A stretch of DNA of 64,000 bases from Undibacterium sp. CCC3.4 (GTDB lineage: Bacteria > Pseudomonadota > Gammaproteobacteria > Burkholderiales > Burkholderiaceae_D): positions 2,604,001 to 2,668,000 of the forward strand of contig NZ_CP133779.1 in NCBI RefSeq assembly GCF_034347425.1. Reading direction: 5' to 3'. Position 1 is the first letter of the stretch, and each line of letters opens with the position of its first letter. The notes under the pieces were generated by a model that saw only the letters and a list, made by a program, of their open reading frames with translations, ran no database searches and was not told the origin of the DNA. Both the position numbers and the translations under genes were made by a program. Below, in pieces: positions 38,001 through 46,349 of this stretch.

Positions 38001-38272
38001 TGTCGGCTGCGCTCGAAGCCGGTGCCACCCGCATCCGGCCGGTGCTGATGACGGCGCTGGCGATGATCATCGGCATGGTGCCGATGGCGATTGGTTTCGG
38101 CGAAGGCGCGGAACAAAATGCGCCGCTCGGTCGGGCCGTCATCGGTGGTTTGCTGTTTGCCACGATCTCAACCCTGTTTTTCGTACCGGTGGTATTCGCC
38201 GGTATCCATAAGTATCTCGCTGGGCGGCGATCACGGTCTGCGCCGGCATCATCATTGCCAGCTGTTCAGTAA
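35063..38272 (+). CDS. RND multidrug efflux permease (HAE1 family)
   Basis: A 1069-residue inner-membrane proton-driven pump with twelve expected helices and two large periplasmic loops. Near the N-terminus stands MWIVQIALRRPYTFIVMALL, with TDIFPDINIPVISI after it. The proton-relay aspartates are in LAVGILVDDATVTIENIE in TM4. The usual Lys region of TM10 is replaced by GVATANSILMVSFARQ. It begins a three-gene set with adaptor and outer-membrane factor, 226 bp after the second BtuF-like gene and upstream of cobQ. The substrate is unknown; drug-type rather than heavy-metal-type residues are seen. The ATG is chosen over an earlier in-frame codon that adds ten residues. Confidence 0.92.
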   Translation: MWIVQIALRRPYTFIVMALLILLSTPLVLTKMATDIFPDINIPVISIIWNYGGLSAQEMGQRVTATSERSLTTTVNDIEHIESQSLAGIAIIKIFFQPEVNIQTAIAQVVAIEQAQLRQLPAGMTPPLIIKYSASSIPVVQLGLSSPTMTEQALGDTAINFLRPQLITVPGAAIPYPYGGKMRVVSVDLDNQALLAKGLTPTDVVNAVNAQNLALPSGTAKIGATEFNVSMNGSPDTIAGLNQIPVSAKNGSTTYLSEVAHVRDGFSPQTNIVRQDGQRGALLSVLKNGASSTLKIVSNIKSILPEVALGLPKDLKISTLFDQSVFVKAAISGVIHEALIAACLTALMILLFLGNWRSTLIIAISIPLSILSSILALYALGETINIMTLGGLALAVGILVDDATVTIENIERHLHLGVPLETAILDGAGEIAVPALVSTLCICIVFVPMFFLTGVARFLFVPLAEAVVFAMLASYILSRTLVPTLVLMMMGQAHSDAAAAPSLLQRVYRRFDAGFEQFRGGYIIILASLLTHRKVFAGVFLAFCIASCALVATLGRDFFPSVDSGQIRLHMRAPTGTRIEETARIADEVEKVIRSIIPAAELDTILDNLGLPYSGINLSYGTGGTIGAMDGEILMSLKPEHGPASQYVQRLRQELPRRFPGVEFYFQPADIVTQILNFGLPAAIDIQIAGADVKGNYQIASRLMKQVSRIPGTVDVHIHQKNDLPTLALETDRIQIKQLGLNPVDIAQNLLVSLSGSFQTAPAFWFNPVNGVVYSVAIQTPQYRNGDLDSLLRTPIKSAAQVAGQAAASDGSMSTQLLGNLVQVRPASQLAVVSRYNIKPVIDLYVSVEGRDLAGVAGELEQLVEAARKELPRGASITVRGQVETMRSSFLGLGLGLVMAIILVYLLIVVNFQSWIDPLIIISALPAALAGIVWMLFLSHTPLSVPALTGAIMTMGVATANSILMVSFARQCMDQGAPPLSAALEAGATRIRPVLMTALAMIIGMVPMAIGFGEGAEQNAPLGRAVIGGLLFATISTLFFVPVVFAGIHKYLAGRRSRSAPASSLPAVQ

Positions 38273-38285
38273 GGGAAGTCTTGAT

Positions 38286-39575
38286 ATGTCTGAAAAATCT
38301 CACCTCGCACTCGGCATGCATGCCGCCCCGGATCACGCGACCCACCCGCAGCGCACACAAATATTACGGCGCGCCCGTTTGATTGCGGCTTTGGTTTTGT
38401 TGGCAATGCTGTTGGGTGCGCTTGCCACCTTGGGTTTGCGCGTCGTGCGGGCACGCGACCTGGCCAGCAGCAATGCCGCGCAGGGCAAACTGTATGTGCA
38501 AACGGTGCATGCCAAAGCGGCCGGCGGCAAAGTCGTGCTGACTTTACCCGGCACCTTGCTCGGTCAAACCGAAGCGCCGATTTACGCGCGCAGCAGTGGT
38601 TATGTACTGCATCGCTATAAAGATATCGGCAGTCAAGTGGCGGCAGGTGAGTTATTGGCCGACTTGGATACGCCGGAAATCGATCTGCAACTGGCGCAAG
38701 CCGTGGCTGCACGCGCACAAGCCAGCGCCAGTTTTGATCTGGCCGCCAGTTCGCTGGCGCGTTGGGAAGCTTTACGCCAAAAAGACGCCGTGACCGCGCA
38801 AGAACTCAATGAACGCAACAGCGCCTCTGCCCAAGCCAAAGCCAACCTCGCTGCGGCCCAAGCCAATGTCGAGCGTTTGCAAAAGCAGCAGGCCTTCAAA
38901 CGCATCGTCGCACCGTTTGCCGGTGTGATTACCCATCGCAATATTGAAGTCGGCGATTTGGTCGATGCCGGTAATACCGGTGCCGCGCGCGCCTTGTTCA
39001 CGCTGGCCCAGACCAGCCAATTACGCGTCTACGTCTATCTGCCGCAAGCCTATGCCCAGCGTGTCAAAACCGGCGACCATGTCAGCATCAGCCAGAAAGA
39101 ATTACCCGAGCAAGTGTTTGATGGCACGGTGGTGCGCACCGCCGGTGCCATCGATGTCGCCAGCCGCAGCATGCAAATTGAAATTGCCTTGGCGAATACC
39201 GATCACGCACTGCTGGCCGGCGCCTATGTGGAGGTGGCGCTGACTCCCGCGGCCGGCGGCGTAAGCTTAACCGTGCCATCGAATGTGCTGCTGTTTCGTC
39301 CGGAAGGGACACGCGTGGCCATCGTCGATGCCAAAGGACAGATCCGTTTGCAAACCGTCAGCATCGGCCGCGACCTCGGAAACGCGTTGGAAATTATTCG
39401 TGGCATCGATGTCACTGATCAGTTGCTCATGAATCCACCCGATTCCTTGGCCGAACAGGATGTGGTGGTGGCCACCCCGTTCATCGATCAAGCCGCGCGC
39501 AGCGACAAGGGCAGCAAGCCTCACAAGGAAGCGCCGGCTGAAAAAGCGGCGCGCACAGCGAAGGCGGCTTCATGA
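38286..39575 (+). CDS. RND efflux periplasmic adaptor (membrane fusion protein)
   Basis: A 429-residue HlyD-type adaptor linking the RND pump to the outer-membrane channel. A single N-terminal hydrophobic helix (LIAALVLLAMLLGALATLG) anchors it. The lipoyl halves are APIYARSSGYVLHRYKDIGS and APFAGVITHRNIEVGDLVDA, with an Ala/Gln-rich helical hairpin between. The C-terminus is Lys/Ala-rich. The ATG is preceded by AAGGGAAG at the pump's stop codon. The end overlaps the outer-membrane factor gene by 4 bp. Confidence 0.92.
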   Translation: MSEKSHLALGMHAAPDHATHPQRTQILRRARLIAALVLLAMLLGALATLGLRVVRARDLASSNAAQGKLYVQTVHAKAAGGKVVLTLPGTLLGQTEAPIYARSSGYVLHRYKDIGSQVAAGELLADLDTPEIDLQLAQAVAARAQASASFDLAASSLARWEALRQKDAVTAQELNERNSASAQAKANLAAAQANVERLQKQQAFKRIVAPFAGVITHRNIEVGDLVDAGNTGAARALFTLAQTSQLRVYVYLPQAYAQRVKTGDHVSISQKELPEQVFDGTVVRTAGAIDVASRSMQIEIALANTDHALLAGAYVEVALTPAAGGVSLTVPSNVLLFRPEGTRVAIVDAKGQIRLQTVSIGRDLGNALEIIRGIDVTDQLLMNPPDSLAEQDVVVATPFIDQAARSDKGSKPHKEAPAEKAARTAKAAS

Positions 39576-41008
39576 AGCGCGCCGCCAGTACGCTGCTCGC
39601 TGCCATGCTGTTGGCTGCCTGTAGCAATGTGCCACGCGCAGCGAGCACACCAAGTGTGGCTAGTGCAGCGACTGCGGCGAGCGAGAGTAGTCCTATGCAG
39701 AGTTTGTTTCAGTCGGCGCAAGCGCTTGACGCCACCGATAAAGGCAATTGGTGGCGCATGTTCGGCGACCCGCAGCTCGATGCCTTAGCGCAGTCACTGA
39801 TTGCGAATAACCCTGGCCTGCAAGTCGCCGTGGCACGTTTGCAGCAAGCACGCGCGCAGGCCCAAGTGGTGAGTGCCGGCCTGTTTCCGCAAATAGCGCT
39901 GCAAGCCGGCAGTGCGCGGCAAAAAAGCTCGGCCGACCGGCCCGTGGCCAGTTATACCGCGAGCAACCAGTCGACCGTACAAAACAATCAGCAGCTCGGT
40001 TTTGCCGTCAGTTATGAAGCCGATTTGTTTGGTCGGGTCGAGAGCAATATCGCTGGTGCCGATGCCTTGGCAGAACAAGCGCGCAGCGAGCTGGAAAACA
40101 CCCGCCTGATTTTGCTGGCCGAATTAGCCGGTGATTACTTCAGTTTGCGTGCGCTCGAAGCGGAAATGCAGGTGCTCAGCGAGGCCATCAACTTACAGCA
40201 GCGCGCGGTGCGCTTCATGCATGACCGTCATGCCCTGGGATTGGTTTCCGGTCTCGACTTGGCACAGCAAGAAACGGTACTCGCTGCCAATCGCAGTCAA
40301 TTCGAATTAGTGCAAAAGCAAAGCCAACAATTTCTTCATGCTATCGCCAGTCTCAGTGGCCAAGCCGCCGCTGAGTTCCGTTTGGCACCGGCTGGCAGCG
40401 CCATGCTGCCGCCAGCCCTGCCGCAGGCATTGGCGGCTGAAATTTTGCAGCGCCGTCCCGATATCGCCTCGGCTCAGCGTGGCGTCGCCTATGCCAATGC
40501 CAACATCGGTGTGGCGCGTGCCGCCGCGTTCCCGACCTTGATGTTGCAGGCCAATGCAGGCTGGAACAGCAATCAATGGGCGAATTTGTTGAGCGCGCCG
40601 AGTCTGTTATGGTCGCTCGGTGCGGCACTCACGCAAACCGTGTTTGACGGCGGTAAAACGCAAGCCGGTATCGCCGCCGCGCGGGCCGCCCATGCCGCTG
40701 CAGTAGCCACCTACCGGCGCAGTGTTTTGAGTGCATTGCAAGAACTGGCCGATGCCGCCGCCGGCGGTGTCGCCCTGGCGCGCGCGGCCGAGTATACGCA
40801 AAGCAGCGTGAGCAGCGCTGCGCGCGTATTGGCACTGACCGATGCGCGCTATACCGGTGGCATTGCCAGCTACCTCGATGTCATCACGGCGCAGCAAAGC
40901 TTATTAGCGAATCAGCGACAATTGGTGCAAATCCGCGGCCAACAAATGCTCTCAGCCGTATTACTGGTCAAAGCCAGCGGCGGCGCTTGGCAAGTCGCCG
41001 CTCCATAA
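39572..41008 (+). CDS. Outer-membrane efflux lipoprotein (NodT/OprM family)
   Basis: A 478-residue TolC-like channel subunit of the RND system. The signal sequence ends in the lipobox LLAAC, so the mature protein is lipidated at Cys17. Family features are NWWRMFGDPQLDALAQSLIANNPGL and the repeated helical hairpin domain with RRPDIASAQR. It completes the pump-adaptor-channel operon; cobQ starts 21 bp later. Confidence 0.92.
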   Translation: MKRAASTLLAAMLLAACSNVPRAASTPSVASAATAASESSPMQSLFQSAQALDATDKGNWWRMFGDPQLDALAQSLIANNPGLQVAVARLQQARAQAQVVSAGLFPQIALQAGSARQKSSADRPVASYTASNQSTVQNNQQLGFAVSYEADLFGRVESNIAGADALAEQARSELENTRLILLAELAGDYFSLRALEAEMQVLSEAINLQQRAVRFMHDRHALGLVSGLDLAQQETVLAANRSQFELVQKQSQQFLHAIASLSGQAAAEFRLAPAGSAMLPPALPQALAAEILQRRPDIASAQRGVAYANANIGVARAAAFPTLMLQANAGWNSNQWANLLSAPSLLWSLGAALTQTVFDGGKTQAGIAAARAAHAAAVATYRRSVLSALQELADAAAGGVALARAAEYTQSSVSSAARVLALTDARYTGGIASYLDVITAQQSLLANQRQLVQIRGQQMLSAVLLVKASGGAWQVAAP

Positions 41009-41029
41009 ATTTTACCTACAGGCAGTTCC

Positions 41030-42469
41030 ATGCATATCTCTACATTGATGGTCCAAGGGACTACCTCGGATGCCGGTAAAACCACCGTCGTCGCCGCGCT
41101 GTGCCGACTGTTACAGCGCCAAGGCGTGGCGGTGGTACCGCTCAAGCCGCAAAATATGGCGCTCAACAGCGCCGTCACGGTTGATGGCGGTGAAATCGGT
41201 CGGGCGCAAGCCTTACAAGCGCAAGCCGCCGGTCTGCTCGCTCACACCGATATGAACCCGGTATTGCTCAAACCGAGTTCCGACACCGGTGCCCAAATTA
41301 TCATCCATGGTCAGGTACGTGCCGACATGGATGCGCGCGATTATCATCAATACAAAAGCATTGCCATGGGCGCGGTATTGGAATCGTATCAGCGCCTGCA
41401 GCAACAATACCAAGCCATCATCGTCGAAGGGGCCGGCAGCCCGGCGGAAGTCAATCTGCGTGAGCGCGACATTGCTAACATGGGTTTTGCCGAAGCGGTC
41501 GATTGTCCGGTGATTCTGGTGGCCGACATCGATCGCGGCGGCGTGTTCGCCCACTTCATCGGCACCTTGGCCTGTCTGTCCGCCTCCGAACAAAAACGCA
41601 TCGTCGGCTTCGTCATCAACCGCTTTCGTGGTGACATCAGCTTACTCACGCCAGGCTTAAGCTGGCTCGAAGCACAAACCGGCAAGCCGGTGTTAGCGGT
41701 GCTGCCGTATCTGCACGGCTTACAACTCGATGCCGAAGATGCGATCATCACCGGGCAAAGCAGCAATGGACGCTTTCGCGTCATCGTGCCGGTACTGCCG
41801 CGTATCGCCAATCACACTGATTTTGATGCCTTGCGCGCCCATCCCGATGTCGATCTGCAATTCATCGCACCCGGTGCCGCGGTACCCGCGGCCGATCTGA
41901 TCATCTTACCGGGCAGTAAAAATACCCGCGCCGACTTGGACTTTTTGCGACAGCATGGCTGGCAACATATTCTGGCCAAGCATCTGCGTTACGGCGGTAA
42001 AGTCATCGGCATTTGTGGCGGTTACCAAATGCTCGGGCTGACAGTCGCCGATCCACATGGAGTGGAAGGGGAGGCTGGTGTCACGCCCGGTTTCGGTCTG
42101 CTTGATGTGCATACCGAACTGACGCGCGAAAAGCGCCTGCAGCAAGTCAGCGGCTACTGCGCATTCGGAGCGGCCGGTGCGCGCGTCGAGGCGTATGAAA
42201 TTCATATGGGACGTAGTACTGGCACGCCAGGCAGCTTACCCGCGTTTCATATCGACGCGCAAGCCGAGGGCGTGCGCTCGGCCGACGATTTACTGCTTGG
42301 TACCTACCTGCATGGCTTGTTCGATCACCCCGAGGCCTGCGCTGCACTCCTGGCTTGGGCCGGTTTGCAATCGGAAGTCACGCCAGACCTGGCTGCCTTG
42401 CGCGAGCACAGTATCAATCGTGTGGCCGATGCTTGCGCACCCTTGTTGGCGGCCATCTTGGCGCTATAA
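41030..42469 (+). CDS. cobQ: Cobyric acid synthase (CobQ/CbiP)
   Basis: Glutamine- and ATP-dependent amidotransferase that amidates side chains b, d, e and g of adenosylcobyrinate a,c-diamide. The 479-residue length is normal. The N-terminal P-loop domain begins [20 protein letters not shown] with [12 protein letters not shown]. The C-terminal class I glutaminase domain has [15 protein letters not shown], the Cys nucleophile in [10 protein letters not shown] and [11 protein letters not shown] with the catalytic His. It is separated from the rest of the cobalamin operon by the RND genes but lies on the same strand. Confidence 0.96.
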   Translation: MHISTLMVQGTTSDAGKTTVVAALCRLLQRQGVAVVPLKPQNMALNSAVTVDGGEIGRAQALQAQAAGLLAHTDMNPVLLKPSSDTGAQIIIHGQVRADMDARDYHQYKSIAMGAVLESYQRLQQQYQAIIVEGAGSPAEVNLRERDIANMGFAEAVDCPVILVADIDRGGVFAHFIGTLACLSASEQKRIVGFVINRFRGDISLLTPGLSWLEAQTGKPVLAVLPYLHGLQLDAEDAIITGQSSNGRFRVIVPVLPRIANHTDFDALRAHPDVDLQFIAPGAAVPAADLIILPGSKNTRADLDFLRQHGWQHILAKHLRYGGKVIGICGGYQMLGLTVADPHGVEGEAGVTPGFGLLDVHTELTREKRLQQVSGYCAFGAAGARVEAYEIHMGRSTGTPGSLPAFHIDAQAEGVRSADDLLLGTYLHGLFDHPEACAALLAWAGLQSEVTPDLAALREHSINRVADACAPLLAAILAL

Positions 42470-42563
42470 GAATCTGAGCTTGCCAAATATTGGCATGAAC
42501 AACATAATGTGAAAAAATTAATCACATTGTTGTTAACTCATCTTTTTTTAATCGGACCACTGC

Positions 42564-43349
42564 ATGAAATTTTTATCTTCCACCGCTGCCGCAATGACAC
42601 TCGCTTTGCTTCATGCGCTTACCCCTGCATGCGCCGCCGAGGCACGCCTGTTTCAATACTCGACCATCGATGCGCTGCTGGCCGGTGCCTACGACGGTGA
42701 CATGAGTGTGGCAGAGCTTAGCCGTCACGGCAATTTCGGGCTCGGTACGTATAACCGTGTGGATGGTGAAATGATCGTCAGTGAAGGGGTGTTTTATCAA
42801 GTCCGCGGTGATGGTAAAGTCAACATCGCCGGTCCGCAGGAACGCTCGCCGCTGGCCATCATGACTGATTTTAATCCGGGTCCGGCAGTCACACTGGCAG
42901 CGGCGCATAGCTTGGCCGAACTGGAAGCCGCCATCGATGCTGGCTTACCCAACAAAAATGCCTTCTATGCCATTCGCATCGACGGCGATTTTGCTGCGCT
43001 CAGCACCCGTGCCATTTATCCGCAAAGTCAACCATACCGTCCCTTGGCCGAAGTTGTCAAAACCCAGTCTGTGTTTCAACTTGGGGCCACCCGTGGCCAG
43101 TTGATCGGCTTTCGTAGCCCAGCCTTTTCCAAAGGTTTCAATATTCCCGGATACCATTGGCATTATCTGGCGACCGACCATGCCAGCGGCGGTCATGTGT
43201 TGTCACTGCAGATGAACACCGGCAGCGCGCGCATCGCCACGCTCTCTACGGTCGAATTGCAAGTGCCAACCACTAATGGCTTCGTCCAGGCAGATCAAAG
43301 CAAAGATCGCTCGCAAGAATTGCATGCAGTAGAAAAAATTCGCCAATAA
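42564..43349 (+). CDS. budA: Alpha-acetolactate decarboxylase with signal peptide
   Basis: A 261-residue protein of the family that converts 2-acetolactate to acetoin. The zinc-binding and active-site region GFRSPAFSKGFNIPGYHWHYL is present with its histidines, and the LSRHGNFGLGTYNRVDGEM segment is typical. An N-terminal signal peptide (MKFLSSTAAAMTLALLHALT, cleavage near ACAAEA) predicts export, unlike the cytoplasmic enzyme of Klebsiella. No acetolactate synthase gene lies nearby. It is closed by a terminator shared with the convergent Sel1 gene. Confidence 0.9.
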   Translation: MKFLSSTAAAMTLALLHALTPACAAEARLFQYSTIDALLAGAYDGDMSVAELSRHGNFGLGTYNRVDGEMIVSEGVFYQVRGDGKVNIAGPQERSPLAIMTDFNPGPAVTLAAAHSLAELEAAIDAGLPNKNAFYAIRIDGDFAALSTRAIYPQSQPYRPLAEVVKTQSVFQLGATRGQLIGFRSPAFSKGFNIPGYHWHYLATDHASGGHVLSLQMNTGSARIATLSTVELQVPTTNGFVQADQSKDRSQELHAVEKIRQ

Positions 43350-43350
43350 A

Positions 43351-43390
43351 GAAAAAAGCCGCTGTGCCAACCCTCAGGCGGCAGCGGCTT
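43351..43390. terminator. Bidirectional terminator between budA and the Sel1-repeat gene
   Basis: Stem AAGCCGCTG / CAGCGGCTT with a 16-nt loop. On the minus strand it is followed by a run of T (AAAAAA on the plus strand at 43352-43357), so it serves best for the Sel1-repeat gene; on the plus strand no T-run follows. Confidence 0.65.
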
Positions 43391-43419
43391 CGTGTGGCTG
43401 TGCGCGTCTGCTCAGCCGT

Positions 43420-44124
43420 TCAGGTTTTTGCCTCAACTTGCCACTGATCGGCCTGTTCCTCGGCTTCGGCGATTTGTGCTTCGCTCATGCGCTGCGCTAC
43501 ATAACTGCGATACAGTGCGGCATCATCATAATCTTTTGCCAGCGTCAGCCACTTGTAGGCTTCCACTAAGTTAACCGGCACGCCTTTACCATGCCAATAC
43601 ATCAGACCGAGCTGATACTGAGCGCTGGTGTCATCCTGTTCGGCCGCATGTTCGAACAAGCTCTGTGCCTTGGCATAATTGAGTGGCACGCCGTTACCGG
43701 TAACATACAACACGCCCAAACTGTACTGCGCATCGGCATAACCCTGATCGGCCGCGCGTTGAAACCATTTCACTGCCGTTTTGTAATCTGACACCACGCC
43801 TTTGCCTTTGGCATACATACGTGCCAAATTTACTTCGCCGCGCACATTATCCTGTGCCGCCGCCTGCTCGAACAGCGCCAGCGCCTTGGTCTCGTCGCTC
43901 GCCAAGCCTTCACCCTTGAGATACATCAAGCCCAAACTGACTTGGGCTTCCGCGTCGCCATCCTTGGCGGCTACCGCAAAACTCTCCGCTGCCGCAGGAA
44001 AATCTGCTTGATCATATAACGCCGTGCCCTCGTCAACATCATCGGCATGGGCGAAATGGAAACTAGTGGCACCGACAGCAAGCAATGAAAGCAATAGCAA
44101 GGGTGCAGCAGTACGAGATAGCAT
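43420..44124 (-). CDS. Sel1-repeat (SLR) secreted protein
   Basis: A 234-residue exported protein with a signal peptide (LLLLSLLAVGATSF, cleavage after HA) and about five consecutive Sel1-like repeats. They are recognised by the recurring pattern of AQxxLGxMYxxGxGV, for example AQVSLGLMYLKGEG, GEVNLARMYAKGKGV, AQYSLGVLYVTGNGV and AQYQLGLMYWHGKGV. Such repeats form helical scaffolds for protein contacts. The start at MLSRTAAP gives a proper signal peptide; the longer reading adds a Lys-rich stretch. The partner is unknown. Confidence 0.88.
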   Translation of the reverse strand: MLSRTAAPLLLLSLLAVGATSFHFAHADDVDEGTALYDQADFPAAAESFAVAAKDGDAEAQVSLGLMYLKGEGLASDETKALALFEQAAAQDNVRGEVNLARMYAKGKGVVSDYKTAVKWFQRAADQGYADAQYSLGVLYVTGNGVPLNYAKAQSLFEHAAEQDDTSAQYQLGLMYWHGKGVPVNLVEAYKWLTLAKDYDDAALYRSYVAQRMSEAQIAEAEEQADQWQVEAKT

Positions 44125-44240
44125 GATATTGCCCCAAGGTAATGTCGTTAATAATTGGCATTGTAGTGCTTTGTTTTTACGCTTCCAAGTAAATTTAAAA
44201 TTTGTTTGCAATTATTTGCGGGTGGACTCGGCGTTTCAGA

Positions 44241-44765
44241 TCAGCCAGCCGTGTCGGTGCTGACTAAATCCCAGTTATCTTCGTCTTCATAGCGTATCAG
44301 CCAGTTCACCGCCTGATGCCAAGCGTGCACTGCCTGCGCGTCCAAGCGGCCTGGCACCGCTCGTGCGGTGATCTGCGCATGCCGTACCGCCCAGTGCAGC
44401 CGGTATAACAAATCAGCCCAATCCAGCAAGACCGACTTGGTGCGCAGCTTGATGTCACACTGGGCCAGCGTCGCGCCGTCGAGCGCGATAGCCGAAGCCA
44501 AGTCGGCTGCGACATGTTTTCCATCCGGCATGCCTATGTGTGGCTGCACACCGGCCGCCCACAGCAGAAAGCGCAAAGCCTCATCATTGCCGGAGGGTGC
44601 AGCGCGCAGCAGTTCCAAAGCGATCAGCCGCTGCCTGACTTCGGCGCTACTGCGCAAAACAATTTCATCTTCACTTTCAATCAGCGGCAATTGCAGATTA
44701 ATACGTATCCCGCGCTTATGCAGAGCCAGTTCAGATAATTCTTTGCGCAGTTCGGGAGATTTCAT
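44241..44765 (-). CDS. DUF4272-like hypothetical protein
   Basis: A 174-residue soluble protein. The arrangement of RQRLIALELLRAAP, EALRFLLWAAGVQ and LLDWADLLYRLHWAVRHAQ resembles DUF4272 proteins, which have the same EALxxLLWAxG and W...D.LYRLHWA blocks. No signal peptide or membrane segment. The function is unknown. Its promoter region contains the left 53-bp direct repeat (44799-44851). Confidence 0.65.
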   Translation of the reverse strand: MKSPELRKELSELALHKRGIRINLQLPLIESEDEIVLRSSAEVRQRLIALELLRAAPSGNDEALRFLLWAAGVQPHIGMPDGKHVAADLASAIALDGATLAQCDIKLRTKSVLLDWADLLYRLHWAVRHAQITARAVPGRLDAQAVHAWHQAVNWLIRYEDEDNWDLVSTDTAG

Positions 44766-44798
44766 TGCAAGCAGCCATAAGAAAAAAGGTCAACGATT

Positions 44799-44851
44799 GT
44801 ACCAGTTAGCGCGCCGCACCTGAGTCAAAATGCTTGTGAGTCGCTGCTGCG
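44799..44851. repeat. 53-bp direct repeat, left copy
   Basis: Begins GTACCAGTTAGCGCGCCG and continues through CACCTGAGTCAAAATGC to CGCTGCTGCG. It matches 45716-45768 in the same orientation with three mismatches. The two copies bracket the toxin-antitoxin-like pair. Confidence 0.85.
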
Positions 44852-44928
44852 CTTCCTTAACACCGTATCTATTGATAAACGCAGCTATGTGCAGTACGCT
44901 ATCACTATACTGACTGATCGAGAATAGC

Positions 44929-45234
44929 ATGCGCCAATCAATGACTATCAGGCTAGATAAGGAAATTCTAGAGGGGGCGAGGGTTTTTGCCGCGAAGGAT
45001 AAGCGCACCCTTACTAACTATATTGAAGCCTTAATCCGCAAGGACATTCAAGCGAACCAGAAATACGCTGAGCAAGAAATTACTTGTCTTAATAATAACC
45101 TGCCAATAACTGTTTTTATCGCTGAGCCGTTGACTGAACGTATGATTATTGATGCGGATGAAGACGATACACCAGAGGAGATTGCTCAACGCCAAAGGAA
45201 CATAGACATTTTGACTGGATGGAATGGTTCATAA
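44929..45234 (+). CDS. Ribbon-helix-helix protein, probable antitoxin
   Basis: A 101-residue protein. The N-terminal MTIRLDKEILEGARVFAAKD followed by KRTLTNYIEALIRKDI has the beta-strand plus two-helix pattern of ribbon-helix-helix DNA-binding proteins. The C-terminal half is acidic (DADEDDTPEEIAQRQ), as in antitoxins that neutralise a toxin through the C-terminal tail. The following gene starts 3 bp later. Together they look like a type II toxin-antitoxin module lying between 53-bp direct repeats. Confidence 0.7.
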   Translation: MRQSMTIRLDKEILEGARVFAAKDKRTLTNYIEALIRKDIQANQKYAEQEITCLNNNLPITVFIAEPLTERMIIDADEDDTPEEIAQRQRNIDILTGWNGS

Positions 45235-45237
45235 ATA

Positions 45238-45690
45238 ATGACAAAACCAATTTTGCCAATTGGGTCATTTGTTTGGTGCCGATTTCCTTTCCGTGAAAAT
45301 CATCGCATGCCCGGTCCGAACGATCATCCGCACCTTGTCTATGTGGCTGAGTCGAGTCAAAACAATCAAGTTCTGACTGTCTATACCACATCGGTAGCTT
45401 GGAACCCGGGTACTCCAGTGGCGTTCGGTGTAATTGTTGTACCGCCAGATTTAGCCGCTACAATGCAACAAAAGCCTTTTTGTCTTGACACTCGTCGCGT
45501 CGCCGTACTGCCAGTTACGGAGGATTGGTTCCCCTCTCTTGGGACCGAGTCGCGCGGAATTATCAGTCGCGCAAACAAAGCATTTCGAACAGAGGTCAAT
45601 CGAGTGTTTACAGAAGTTATCAGTCGTCACCGAGAAATTGTTGAACTCTATGGACCGGAAGCTGCTGATCTTTCTGAAAAAAGCCGTTAG
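45238..45690 (+). CDS. Possible PemK/MazF-like toxin
   Basis: A 150-residue protein. The opening PIGSFVWCRFPFRENHRMPG followed by DHPHLVYVAES resembles the G-x-(I/V)-x-x-x-x-F-P loop and beta-strands at the start of PemK/MazF endoribonucleases. Sequence support beyond that is weak, so the assignment rests mainly on fold-like pattern plus the ribbon-helix-helix gene directly upstream. The C-terminus is a charged helix (RVFTEVISRHREIVELYG). It could instead be another small toxin family. Confidence 0.5.
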   Translation: MTKPILPIGSFVWCRFPFRENHRMPGPNDHPHLVYVAESSQNNQVLTVYTTSVAWNPGTPVAFGVIVVPPDLAATMQQKPFCLDTRRVAVLPVTEDWFPSLGTESRGIISRANKAFRTEVNRVFTEVISRHREIVELYGPEAADLSEKSR

Positions 45691-45715
45691 ACCACACCGC
45701 CAAGACTTGGGCGAT

Positions 45716-45768
45716 GTACCAGTTCGACCGCCGCACCTGAGTCAAAATGCTTGTGAGTCGCTGCTGCG
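45716..45768. repeat. 53-bp direct repeat, right copy
   Basis: Matches 44799-44851 at 50 of 53 positions by eye. Its right half (45742-45768) is the last eight codons and stop of the membrane-protein gene on the minus strand, so the left copy is a duplicated end of that gene plus its downstream flank. Confidence 0.85.
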
Positions 45769-46125
45769 TTGAGCTTGCTTACCGCGCCGTATCAACCACA
45801 CCAGCGCGCACACCAATATAACCGGGAATAAAACCGTCAATAACAAAGGGGCAAGCGCAAACAATAACATCAGCAGCAGCGCGCCGAACAACAGCGTCAG
45901 TAGCAAAGACATACCGGCCAGCACTAAACCGGTACACACGGCGGCGGCCAATAATGCCAGCCCCATGGCTGACATCGCCAGCAAAGACATGCCGAAGCCG
46001 GCTACGCCGCCGATTTGCTGGTCGTTGATCACGATGCTCGTATTTTGGTCAAAACACAAAGTCAGACCGACCACAAGCAAGCAGAAGAGAGCAACAAAGA
46101 GAATGGTGCGGGGTACAATTTTCAT
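45742..46125 (-). CDS. Small inner-membrane protein of unknown function
   Basis: A 127-residue, strongly hydrophobic protein. A signal-anchor-like segment (RTILFVALFCLLVVGLTLC) is followed by about three long Leu/Ala-rich helices and a short basic cytoplasmic tail (RRGKQAQRSSDSQAF). RBS GGAG precedes the ATG. No family recognised. The 3' end overlaps the right direct repeat of the toxin-antitoxin island. Confidence 0.65.
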   Translation of the reverse strand: MKIVPRTILFVALFCLLVVGLTLCFDQNTSIVINDQQIGGVAGFGMSLLAMSAMGLALLAAAVCTGLVLAGMSLLLTLLFGALLLMLLFALAPLLLTVLFPVILVCALVWLIRRGKQAQRSSDSQAF

Positions 46126-46349
46126 GATAAGGCTCCGGTTATGGGGATCAAGGACTGCTGATGACTCATCTTAAAAGACAGGTGCAGCGCGCACCAGCGG
46201 CTTGCGACCAACTGCAAAATTATCAGTATGAAAGGCATTTTTGGCCGATAGCGGTGTTGCTTAGCTACAAATCAAGGCAAAGCCGATTTTTTAATGGTAT
46301 AACACTTTCACTGCTACGCAAATTTACCGACTAATTCAGGAATTGACTG

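Noticed and set aside
44790..45008. Minus-strand ORF across the left direct repeat
   Set aside because: Its end is the duplicated tail of the neighbouring membrane-protein gene; overlaps the antitoxin start; no independent support.
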